A DNA stretch of 14,681 bases, from contig URMZ01000036.1 in NCBI GenBank assembly GCA_900549025.1, positions 1 through 14,681 on the forward strand, read 5' to 3'. The stretch comes from an uncultured Collinsella sp. (GTDB lineage Bacteria; Actinomycetota; Coriobacteriia; Coriobacteriales; Coriobacteriaceae). The stretch's first letter is position 1, and each line of letters begins with the position of its first letter. Below are positions 1-6,295 of the stretch, one piece after another. Under the pieces are notes generated by a model. It saw only the letters and a list, made by a program, of their open reading frames with translations, did no database searches and was not told where the DNA came from. The position numbers were made by a program, and so were the translations under genes.

Positions 1-465
1 GGCAAGATCACCGTCGGCGACATCATCGCGCGCGCTCACGTAGGCCGCGCGACATTCTACGGTCTCTTTAAGAGCAAAGACGACCTACTGTCCGAGCTCG
101 TGAGCGACATCTGCACCCACGCTCTCGACGACGATGGCACACCGCTCGACGACCCACTCGTGCAGGTCGAGCATATCCTCAACAACCTCTGGGAGCGCCG
201 CCAGGGCGTTCGAGCCCTCGTAGCCGGCGCCGGCTCACGCATCTTCGCCGACAGCCTCCGCAAGACCATCATGGCCCGAGCAGCCGAAACCGTCCCTACC
301 GACCCAAACGGCCCCGCCGCCACCATGGACCGAAGCTTCCTACTGCACCACATAGCCTCAAGCTTCGTAGGAATGGTCCAATGGTGGGCCTGGCACAACT
401 TCCAAGCAGAAAAAACCGACGTAGCCAAAGACTACCTATCAGCCATAAAACCCCTCTTCAGATAG
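1..465 (+). CDS. TetR-family transcriptional regulator, 5'-truncated by the window edge
   Basis: The frame is open from base 1 and ends at TAG 463-465, leaving 154 residues with the true start outside the window. The first visible residues read ITVGDIIARAHVGRATFY, followed by FKSKDDLL. This is the second half of a TetR DNA-binding domain: the recognition helix followed by the usual F-x-K-x-D-L-L turn into the first ligand-domain helix. The remaining ~120 residues are helical, lack a recognisable signature, and should form the effector-binding and dimer domain. Proteins of this family repress nearby promoters until a small ligand binds. The target cannot be told, because the genes upstream are outside the window and the next gene downstream is convergent. 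The last ~60 codons favour A- and C-ending codons more than the neighbours do. Family assignment is confident, function unknown. Confidence 0.88.
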   Translation, partial: GKITVGDIIARAHVGRATFYGLFKSKDDLLSELVSDICTHALDDDGTPLDDPLVQVEHILNNLWERRQGVRALVAGAGSRIFADSLRKTIMARAAETVPTDPNGPAATMDRSFLLHHIASSFVGMVQWWAWHNFQAEKTDVAKDYLSAIKPLFR

Positions 466-485
466 ACGCCTCCTCCCAAGGCGTC
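465..485 (+). other. Short stem-loop at the stop codon of the TetR gene
   Basis: GACGCCT (465-471) pairs perfectly with AGGCGTC (479-485) around a 7-nt loop. The stem starts at the last base of the TAG stop. No T-run follows (next bases are ATCCCTT), so it is at best a weak terminator. The much stronger hairpin inside E1 (644-682) lies ~160 bp further on. Confidence 0.4.
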
Positions 486-600
486 ATCCCTTCCCAAAGT
501 ATCGCCCTCATCTCAACGCCCCCAACAACCAAGCGCCCATCACATCCAAATTCAGATATATATGTTGGGTTGCTTGCTCGGGCGCAGCAAAGACCCTGCA

Positions 601-725
601 GCTGGCCGCATGGGGTAACTTCCCAGCGCATTCCGCAGGACGCAAAAAGGCTCGCCGCACGAAGTGCGCAGCGAGCCTTTTTGCATGTCCGAGGACGCGC
701 TGGGAAGTTACCCCATGCGGCCAGC
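601..725. repeat. Long nested inverted-repeat element E1 (family shared with E2)
   Basis: A 125-bp element in the gap between the convergent TetR gene and the MIP channel, starting 21 bp past the channel's stop codon. Outer arms 601-629 and 697-725 match perfectly over 29 bp. Inside, ATTCCGCA (630-637) faces GAGGAC (691-696). Then GGAC (638-641) pairs with GTCC (687-690), a 2-nt bulge AT (685-686) sits on the right strand, and the inner stem 642-655 pairs with 671-684 (14 bp). The tip carries CGCAC-GAA-GTGCG. The outer stem resembles nothing else in the window, but the inner loop, 4-bp helix and bulge recur in E2. The two could belong to a structured RNA, a DNA hairpin recognised by a protein, or an elaborate terminator. 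The structure itself is read directly from the sequence; its function is unknown. Confidence 0.9.
644..682. terminator. Bidirectional intrinsic terminator forming the inner hairpin of E1
   Basis: GGCTCGC (649-655) pairs with GCGAGCC (671-677), flanked by five A (644-648) and five T (678-682). Each strand therefore presents a GC-rich hairpin followed by TTTTT. This is what is expected between convergent genes, and it should stop both the TetR transcript and the larA-channel transcript. Confidence 0.8.
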
Positions 726-746
726 GGACAACTATGTAGCCTCAGA

Positions 747-1478
747 CTAGAACATGCCCAAGAAACCATGCACAAACAGCGCGGCCAGAGCAGCACCGAC
801 AAACGGCGCGATGCCAGGAACAAGCAGGCCATACTTCCAGTTGTTGTCGGCCTTGTTCTTGATCGGCAGCACCTGATAGGCCATGCGAGGACCAAGGTCA
901 CGAGCCTGGTTCATGGCGAAGCCGGTGATGCCGCCCATGCCCATGCCAACAGCCCAAACGATCAGACCGACGCAGATGGCGAGCATCAGAACGTTCTCGC
1001 CAGCACGGTTAGCAGCAGCAAGGATGGCGCTGATGAACACGAAGGTGCAGATAGCCTCGCAGAAGAAGTTGCGGGCATAGTTGGTGCCCTCGGTGGTGGG
1101 GTTGGTCGAGAAGATGTTGCGCTGAGCAATGGGATCGATGACACCATCGGAAGCCTTGAACTCATCGGCATACATCAACCACGCGATCACGGCACCCGCA
1201 AAGCCGCCGAGCATATCAGCAACCATGAAGGGGATGCAGCTGCTCCACGGCACCAGGCCGACGATGCACTGGGCAAGCACCATGGCGGGGTTCATGCACA
1301 CGGCGCCGCCAAAGATAAACAGAGCAACCGAGATGCCAAAAGACCAGGTGGTGATGGCAAACATGTGGCCGGAGCCCTGATACTTGGTGCCCTTAAGCAC
1401 GGTATCGCAGTGCACGCCCACGCCAAAGATGATCATGAGGGCCGTTGCGCCGAATTCGCAGAGGAGTTTGGTAAGCAT
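747..1478 (-). CDS. larD: MIP-family channel (aquaglyceroporin type), probable lactic acid channel
   Basis: 243 residues, the usual length for a bacterial GlpF-type channel of six membrane helices plus two half-helices. The first pore motif is intact (GGAVCMNPAMVLAQ, near residues 57-70). The second reads GFAMNQARDLGPR, so the classical NPA is NQA while the selectivity-filter Arg in ARD is kept. ATG at 1478 follows TAAGG four bases upstream. The gene lies 49 bp downstream of larA on the same strand, with no terminator between, so the two are probably co-transcribed. In Lactobacillus plantarum larD, in the lar operon, encodes an aquaglyceroporin that carries lactic acid; the same pairing here suggests a lactate/lactic acid channel. 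Glycerol or another small neutral solute remains possible. The family is certain; the substrate is inferred from the neighbour. Confidence 0.85.
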   Translation of the reverse strand: MLTKLLCEFGATALMIIFGVGVHCDTVLKGTKYQGSGHMFAITTWSFGISVALFIFGGAVCMNPAMVLAQCIVGLVPWSSCIPFMVADMLGGFAGAVIAWLMYADEFKASDGVIDPIAQRNIFSTNPTTEGTNYARNFFCEAICTFVFISAILAAANRAGENVLMLAICVGLIVWAVGMGMGGITGFAMNQARDLGPRMAYQVLPIKNKADNNWKYGLLVPGIAPFVGAALAALFVHGFLGMF

Positions 1479-1503
1479 AAAACCTTATCTTTCTTGTCGG
1501 TTA

Positions 1504-1518
1504 TAAACGATTCGTTTA
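1504..1518. promoter_or_regulatory. Perfect 7-1-7 palindrome between larA and the channel gene
   Basis: TAAACGA-T-TCGTTTA, 10 bp beyond the larA stop and 25 bp before the channel ATG. A one-base centre is too tight for a good RNA hairpin, so a protein-binding site is the more natural reading. No second full copy was found in the window. Confidence 0.4.
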
Positions 1519-1527
1519 GGCCGCGTA

Positions 1528-2805
1528 CTAGTGCTGAGCGACGACAACGCCCAGGCCATCAGGAATGACGGCCACCTTGGCATCGGCACCCTTCATCTCA
1601 AAGGCGAGCTTGAGCGCCTCCTCGATAGTGTTGACCGGCGTCATGTGCATATCCTTGATCATCTGGTGATCGCACAGGTCGGTAACCATGATCACAGGGT
1701 GATGCGCCAGGATGCGGGCAAAGATCTGGCTCGTCCACTGGTCGGGCAGGGTCTCGTCCTTAGGACGGTCGATGCAGGCGCGCTCAAACTCTGCCGGATC
1801 ATTGTCGGCGATGTTGTGATAGAAGCCCTCGCCACCGTGACCGTCGGCACAACCGGCGACATCGATGATCACGCCGCCCTCGGGAAGTGTGGCCTCTGCA
1901 GAGCACATGCCCTTCACGGCCTGATAGATGTTCTGGTCGAGCGGGTAGCCGCCGTTGGTGGTAATGACAATCTCGCACTCGACGGGCTCAACGCCGGCAA
2001 GGCTCTTCACGAACTCGCAGCCAGCCTCGTGCGCCTTATGGATGTCGCCGGCAAAGGAGCCGATGACCTCGTGCTTGCCGTTGAGCACCACGTTGAGCAC
2101 AAAGGCAAGGTGAGCCATCTCGGCAGCGGCAAACATGTCCTCGCTCACGTGGTTGTGGCACAGGTTGCCGGCACGCGAATGGGAATCGTTCACAAACTGA
2201 CCGTTGTGGTTGTACATGATGGTCTTGTAGCTGGCGATACCAGGCAGGACGGACTTGCGGCTACCAGAGAAACCGGCAAAGAAGTGCGGCTCAATAAAGC
2301 CCTCGGCAAGCAGCAGATCGCAATCGGCAGCAATCTTGTTGATGATGCACTCGCCGCCAGAAGGCAGGGTGCCGATCTTTTTCATCATGCTGTCGTCGGT
2401 CGCGACGTGCATAACGATTTCCTCGTTGGCAACGATCTCCTCGCCATACTTGTTGACGAGCTCCTCGTGCGTCGACGGACGGTGCATACCCGTAGCAACC
2501 AAAATACGCACGCGAGCCTCGGGCGCAGCAGAATGAATGTGATGCAGCAGAATAGGCATCGTCACACGCGAGGGAACGGGACGCGTATGGTCGGAGCTAA
2601 TGATAACAATATCCTTCTTGCCAGCACAAAGCTCCTCGAGTGAAGGCGAGGCATAAGGGTTGGCAAGCGACTCCTCTACCAGCTCTTCCTGCGATTTCGT
2701 GGTCTTAAACTCGTTTTGATGACCCTCCATCACACCCGCGAAGTTCTTATCCTCGAGCTCTAGATGCAACGTCTTGTGGTCAAACGGTAGTTCACATTCA
2801 AACAA
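1528..2805 (-). CDS. larA: Nickel-pincer-dependent lactate racemase LarA
   Basis: Interconverts D- and L-lactate using a nickel pincer nucleotide (NPN) cofactor. I place the start at TTG 2803-2805, which gives 425 residues against 424 for L. plantarum LarA and removes a poorly conserved 47-residue extension that would begin at ATG 2946 inside a terminator. From TTG the active site falls on the published numbering: Asp72 and Arg75 in DHTRPVPSR, His108 in ATGMHRP, His174 in EPHFFAGFSG, Lys184 (covalent cofactor attachment) in SGSRKSVLPG, His200 (nickel ligand) in MYNHNG, Tyr294-Gln295-Lys298 in IYQAVK, and Trp357 in DQWTS (358 in the reference). No gaps are needed up to residue 298. The enzyme is cytoplasmic and is followed by a MIP channel. 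LarB, LarC and LarE, which make the cofactor, are not in the window. A related 2-hydroxyacid substrate cannot be excluded, but the channel neighbour favours lactate. Confidence 0.93.
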   Translation of the reverse strand: MFECELPFDHKTLHLELEDKNFAGVMEGHQNEFKTTKSQEELVEESLANPYASPSLEELCAGKKDIVIISSDHTRPVPSRVTMPILLHHIHSAAPEARVRILVATGMHRPSTHEELVNKYGEEIVANEEIVMHVATDDSMMKKIGTLPSGGECIINKIAADCDLLLAEGFIEPHFFAGFSGSRKSVLPGIASYKTIMYNHNGQFVNDSHSRAGNLCHNHVSEDMFAAAEMAHLAFVLNVVLNGKHEVIGSFAGDIHKAHEAGCEFVKSLAGVEPVECEIVITTNGGYPLDQNIYQAVKGMCSAEATLPEGGVIIDVAGCADGHGGEGFYHNIADNDPAEFERACIDRPKDETLPDQWTSQIFARILAHHPVIMVTDLCDHQMIKDMHMTPVNTIEEALKLAFEMKGADAKVAVIPDGLGVVVAQH

Positions 2806-2922
2806 TGATGAGCGCCCTCTTCCTTTCAACTGACACACTAGATAAACCGTTGGAAGGATACGCCGCTCACCGAAAAACACCACCGTCCACCGACTCATTA
2901 ACACAACGTTCATATTTGACCC
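2806..2922 (-). promoter_or_regulatory. larA leader and ribosome binding site
   Basis: The purine-rich stretch AAAGGAAGAGGG (2815-2826) lies 9 bases before TTG 2805 and supports that start over the in-frame ATG at 2946. Upstream, to the terminator at 2923-2962, the leader is AT-richer than the coding DNA, as expected for a promoter. I could not pick out a convincing -35/-10 pair; weak TATCTA-like and TATGAA-like hexamers lack good partners. Confidence 0.4.
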
Positions 2923-2962
2923 ACAACAAAACGGCCGCGATCCCAAACGGGACCGCGGCCGC
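2923..2962 (-). terminator. Strong intrinsic terminator upstream of larA (end of the ppc transcript)
   Basis: On the minus strand a 13-bp stem (2949-2961 with 2932-2944) closes on the 4-nt loop GTTT and is followed by TTTTGTTGTGG. The single imperfect position is a G-U wobble on the minus strand but an A-C mismatch on the plus strand, so the structure belongs to minus-strand RNA. It separates the ppc transcript from larA, making independent transcription of larA likely. Confidence 0.8.
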
Positions 2963-3074
2963 TACAGTCGTAAGGCGAGAAGCGCCACATGCATCTCAAT
3001 CTCAATCGATAAGACGCGAGGCGCGAAGCGCACTTTATTATCATCAGCTTTAATCCCAGAAGACCGAGGACGAA
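2963..3074. other. Non-coding stretch between the larA-side terminator and element E2
   Basis: No convincing reading frame. It holds two small GC hairpins: GGCG-AGAAG-CGCC near 2974-2986, and GCGC-GAA-GCGC inside GGCGCGAAGCGC. An AT-rich patch at ~3035-3055 reads GATAAT on the minus strand. With the strong terminator just beyond, it could be either the far 3' untranslated region of ppc or a short independent RNA; I cannot tell which. Confidence 0.35.
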
Positions 3075-3201
3075 GGGACCCGTCGGGTTTCCCTCTGAAT
3101 GCACTCCGCAGCACGAAGCCCCCTTATCCGCAGCTCTGAAGGAGCAGGATAAGGGGGCTTCAAGTGCGAGGACGCATTCAGAGGGAAACCCATCGGGTCC
3201 C
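3075..3201. repeat. Long nested inverted-repeat element E2 (family shared with E1)
   Basis: A 127-bp element starting 23 bp past the ppc stop codon. Outer arms 3075-3102 and 3174-3201 pair over 28 bp with two adjacent mismatches. ACTCCGCA (3103-3110) faces GAGGAC (3168-3173). GCAC (3111-3114) pairs with GTGC (3164-3167), AA (3162-3163) is bulged on the right strand, and the inner stem 3115-3129 pairs perfectly with 3147-3161 (15 bp). Near the tip TCCGCA followed by GCTC faces GAGC-A-GGA, a partial echo of the outer loop. Compared with E1, the outer and inner stems are unrelated in sequence, the internal loop is identical except T to C at one position, and the 4-bp helix carries a compensatory G-C to C-G swap. 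There is no T-run directly after it, so by itself it is not a classical terminator. Confidence 0.9.
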
Positions 3202-3224
3202 GGTGAGAGCCACAGGGCTATCGA

Positions 3225-6038
3225 TTACCCCGTGTTCTGCAATCCTGCCGAGACGCCGGTCACAGTCGAAAGAATCAGGCTCATGTACTCGGCCTTCTTC
3301 TCCTCGGCCATCTCGTCCTGATTCATGCGCACCTCGCGAAGGGCGCGGACCTGGGCGATGGACAGAGCGTCGACGTAGGGGTTACGCACGCGAACGGCGC
3401 AGCCGAGCACGCGACGACGCTGCAGCGGCCACTCATCACCGACGATGGCAAGGACCCACTTACGCGTGAGCTGCATCTCGGTGAAGACCTTCTCGGACAA
3501 ATCATCGCGGTCGCCCAGGTGCAAATACATCTTGGCGATGCGCTGGTCGGTCTTGGCGATCGACATCTCGATGTTGTCGATAAAGGTGCGGAAGAACGGC
3601 CACTCCTGGTAGGCAGCCTTGAGCTGGTCAAGATCGCCCAGCTGCTCGCAGGCGGTGCCCAGGCCGTACCAAGCGGCCAGGTTAATGCGCGCCTGGCTCC
3701 AGCTGAAGATCCACGGAATGGTACGCAGGTCATCGAGCGACTTGGCGCCCAGGCCGCGCTTGGCGGGACGCGAGCCGATCGGCAGCAGACCGACCTCGGT
3801 CAGCGGCGTCACGGTCGAGAACCACGGTGTAAAGTCCTCGGTGTTCAGCAGGTCCAGATAGCGCTCGTGGCTTGCGGTGTTGAGCTTCTCGGCCATATCC
3901 CAGAACTTCTGAGTGGTCTCGGTGTTAGTCTTCTCGACACTCGGGGCCGACTGCAAAAGCGTTGCAGCAGCAACGGACTCAACATGGCGCTGAGCCAGCG
4001 TGCGGTTGCCGTAACGGGCAAAGATGACCTCGCCCTGCTCGGTGAGCTTAAAGAAGCAGTTGACCGAACCCTTGGGCTGCGCCAGCACGGCCTTGTTGGC
4101 CGGGCCGCCGCCACGGCCAACGGCACCGCCGCGACCGTGCATGAGTACCAGGTCGATATCGTTCTTCTCGGCCCACTTGGCAATGCGCTCCTGCGCGGAA
4201 TGCAGCGCGAGCATGGCCGTGGTAGGACCGGCGTCCTTGGAGGAGTCGGAATAGCCCAGCATAACCTCCATGCGGCGGTTGGTCTGGGCAAGACGCTTCT
4301 GCACCACGGGCAGCGTAAGCATCTGGTCGAGCACGTCGACGCAGCCCTCGAGGTCCTCGAGCTGCTCGAATAGCGGGATCACGTCGAGCTCGGGGACATC
4401 TTCCTCGTGTGCGAAGGACAGGTGGGCCAGCTCGAAGACGTCAGCCACATGCTGGGCGCTCTTGGTAAACGAGATGATGTAGCGGTGCGCCATCTTCTTG
4501 CCGTAGCGCTTTTGGATGGAGCCGATAGCACGGAAGGTATCGATGACTTCGCGCGTCATGGGCTGCAGGTCGCCATGGATACCGTTCTCGTGGATATCCT
4601 TGAGGGCGCGGGCATGCACCACGGAGTGCTGACGGAACTCCATCTCGACCATATGGAAGCCGAAGGACTCGACTTGCCAGATGATGGTCTGGACCGGGCC
4701 GTAGGCGGCACGGACGGCACCGCAGGCGGCCAGCGAACGCTGGACGACGCGCAGGTCATCCAGGAACTCGTCGGCGCTGTGGTACATGGTGTCGGTGATA
4801 CGGCGCACGGTGGCGTTCAGACGGTCGGCCATGACGAGCATGACGGCGCGATGCGGCTCGTGCTCGGAGATCAGCTCGGCGCGGGCCGTGTACCGAGGGC
4901 TCATCTCGACCTGATGGTTCCACAGGTTAATGAGCTCGGCCGACGGCTTGCTGTAGGTGGCCTCGAGCGTGAGGTTGCGGCCGATGTGGCGGCACTTGTC
5001 CTCGAGCTTGAGCACCATGTGCGTAAAGTACTTGGCGGCGACCTCACGGCTCACCTTGGCGGTGACGTTGGGGTTACCGTCGCGGTCGGAACCGATCCAG
5101 CTGCCGGGATGGAAGAACGCCGGGCACAGCGGCGGCACAGTACCGGCCTTGTCGCCCAGCACCCAATCGTCAAAACGACGATAGATAACGGGGATAACGT
5201 CGAACAGCGTGTTATCGAAGATGTCGATGATGGTATCGGCTTCCTCGACCGGCGTGGGCTTCTTGAGCGCGATGGGGCTCGTACGCACCAGGGCGTCGAT
5301 CTCCTGCAGCATATGGCGCTCGTTCTCCACCAGGTCGGAGCCGCCCAGACGCGGACGCTCCTCCAGCAGGTTGGAGATACGGCGGATCTTGCCCTCGACG
5401 GCCTTACGACGGGCCTCGGTGGGATGTGCGGTAAAGACAGGGTGGAACTCGAGCTTGTCGAGCAGCTCGTTGGCACCCTCGACACCCAGCTCATTCACCA
5501 GCTGGTGATAGGCAACGGTAAGCTCGTTGGCAGGATCGACCTCGGTATCGGTCGACGCACCGGCCTCGCGCTCGCGCAGCTGCGCCACACGGTAGTTCTC
5601 CTCCGACAGGTTTGCCAGATGGAAAAAGCTCGTAAAGGCGCGGACAATGACCTGCTGCTTATCGAGCGGCAGGCTGTCGATCAAATCGACGACCTCACGA
5701 AATGCCACGGCAGTGGGCTCGTCGGCGGTGGGCACGCCCTGCTCGTCGACGGCTTCGTCGGCAGCGCAGGTACCGGGGTTGCCGGCATTGACCACAATCT
5801 CGGCTGTCAAAATCTTGTCGAACAGGTCCGCGATCTCGGGATCATACTCGCTAAGCACACGGCGCTCCAGGCGCAAGAACAGCGCCAGATTGTCGCGCAG
5901 CTCCTCGGGGATCTCGATCTCGGCGAGACGCTCCCTGGACTCGGCATTCGAGCCGATTCGGTTAACGAGGCGGTTGACCACGGCAGCGACGCGCGCCGCG
6001 GCTTCGGGTACAGACTGGTTGCTTAGGTTCTCAGCCAC
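3225..6038 (-). CDS. ppc: Phosphoenolpyruvate carboxylase
   Basis: Carboxylates PEP with bicarbonate to oxaloacetate and phosphate, the anaplerotic entry to C4 acids. All hallmark motifs are present: HPVFTAHPTEA with the catalytic His (about residue 205), SWIGSDRDGNPNVT (~315), the loop GYSDSSKDAG (~597), and MHGRGGAVGRGGGP (~633-646, with Met where Phe is usual). The protein ends in the expected QNTG. At ~937 residues it is longer than the E. coli enzyme (883); much of the excess is an acidic stretch near residues 85-110. Two starts are possible. ATG 6050 has AGGAGG only one base away, too close, whereas GTG 6038 has GGAGG four bases away, so I chose GTG. It has its own promoter (6083-6110). 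Downstream lies E2 and then a terminator, so it is probably monocistronic. Confidence 0.96.
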   Translation of the reverse strand: MAENLSNQSVPEAAARVAAVVNRLVNRIGSNAESRERLAEIEIPEELRDNLALFLRLERRVLSEYDPEIADLFDKILTAEIVVNAGNPGTCAADEAVDEQGVPTADEPTAVAFREVVDLIDSLPLDKQQVIVRAFTSFFHLANLSEENYRVAQLREREAGASTDTEVDPANELTVAYHQLVNELGVEGANELLDKLEFHPVFTAHPTEARRKAVEGKIRRISNLLEERPRLGGSDLVENERHMLQEIDALVRTSPIALKKPTPVEEADTIIDIFDNTLFDVIPVIYRRFDDWVLGDKAGTVPPLCPAFFHPGSWIGSDRDGNPNVTAKVSREVAAKYFTHMVLKLEDKCRHIGRNLTLEATYSKPSAELINLWNHQVEMSPRYTARAELISEHEPHRAVMLVMADRLNATVRRITDTMYHSADEFLDDLRVVQRSLAACGAVRAAYGPVQTIIWQVESFGFHMVEMEFRQHSVVHARALKDIHENGIHGDLQPMTREVIDTFRAIGSIQKRYGKKMAHRYIISFTKSAQHVADVFELAHLSFAHEEDVPELDVIPLFEQLEDLEGCVDVLDQMLTLPVVQKRLAQTNRRMEVMLGYSDSSKDAGPTTAMLALHSAQERIAKWAEKNDIDLVLMHGRGGAVGRGGGPANKAVLAQPKGSVNCFFKLTEQGEVIFARYGNRTLAQRHVESVAAATLLQSAPSVEKTNTETTQKFWDMAEKLNTASHERYLDLLNTEDFTPWFSTVTPLTEVGLLPIGSRPAKRGLGAKSLDDLRTIPWIFSWSQARINLAAWYGLGTACEQLGDLDQLKAAYQEWPFFRTFIDNIEMSIAKTDQRIAKMYLHLGDRDDLSEKVFTEMQLTRKWVLAIVGDEWPLQRRRVLGCAVRVRNPYVDALSIAQVRALREVRMNQDEMAEEKKAEYMSLILSTVTGVSAGLQNTG

Positions 6039-6082
6039 GTTTCCTCCCATTCCTCCTTCTATGCACGTAACATGCGGTATTC

Positions 6083-6110
6083 ATTATAGGCGCTTGAGAA
6101 ATACTTTCGA
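6083..6110 (-). promoter_or_regulatory. Sigma-70-type promoter of ppc
   Basis: On the minus strand TCGAAA (6105-6110), a 16-bp spacer and a perfect TATAAT (6083-6088). Transcription would start near 6076, about 38 bases before the GTG start and just upstream of the AGGAGG sequences. Confidence 0.65.
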
Positions 6111-6145
6111 CACTGATTGCGCTTTACCACACAAAAGTATTTTCT
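6097..6145. promoter_or_regulatory. Imperfect inverted repeat over the ppc promoter
   Basis: AGAAATACTTT (6097-6107) and AAAGTATTTTCT (6134-6145) are inverted copies except for one extra T, separated by 26 bp. One arm overlaps the -35 hexamer of ppc. This is a plausible operator pair or looping site, but no regulator is identified. Confidence 0.3.
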
Positions 6146-6202
6146 GCATTGCAAAGGTTTTTGCCCTAAATGGTCGTATTTCTCGGTGGGCGGCATACGT
6201 AA

Positions 6203-6238
6203 ACGGGGGCATTCCGCATAAAAGCGAAACACCCCCGT
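6203..6238 (-). terminator. Stem-loop downstream of hisS, likely terminator
   Basis: On the minus strand ACGGGGG-UG-UUUCGC closes on UUUUAU and pairs with GCGGAA-UG-CCCCCGU. The UG/UG step forms tandem wobbles, so all 15 positions pair on the minus strand, whereas on the plus strand they become C-A mismatches. The following T-run is short (TTTACG), so termination may be partial. It lies 58 bp past the hisS stop. It contains GCATTCCGCA (6209-6218, plus strand), identical to 628-637 in E1. Confidence 0.6.
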
Positions 6239-6295
6239 AACAATCGCTCTCCATGAGCAGGGCACGTTAGCAGGCCCGAAGCTCAAAAAGATGCG

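Noticed and set aside
630..696. The conserved loop of E1/E2 as a kink-turn
   Set aside because: There is a GA on the non-bulged strand and three extra bases on the other, but the second GA needed for the tandem sheared G-A pairs is missing.
601..725. E1 as an integron attC site or a miniature transposable element
   Set aside because: No GTTRRRY/RYYYAAC ends as in attC, no target-site duplication visible at its borders, and the ends are not shared with E2, whereas a transposable element keeps its ends.
381..1568. A 395-codon plus-strand frame covering the TetR end, E1 and the channel gene
   Set aside because: It overlaps two real genes in other frames and runs straight through the E1 hairpin and its terminator; no family resemblance.
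2910..3104. A 64-codon minus-strand frame between ppc and larA
   Set aside because: It runs through the terminator hairpin and one arm of E2 and has no plausible ribosome binding site or recognisable protein features.
4407..6026. A 539-codon open frame on the plus strand, opposite ppc
   Set aside because: It is the exact antisense of a clearly recognised enzyme, contains no family motif, and its composition (Val, Asp, Leu, Gly, His heavy) is what GC-rich codon bias produces on the opposite strand.
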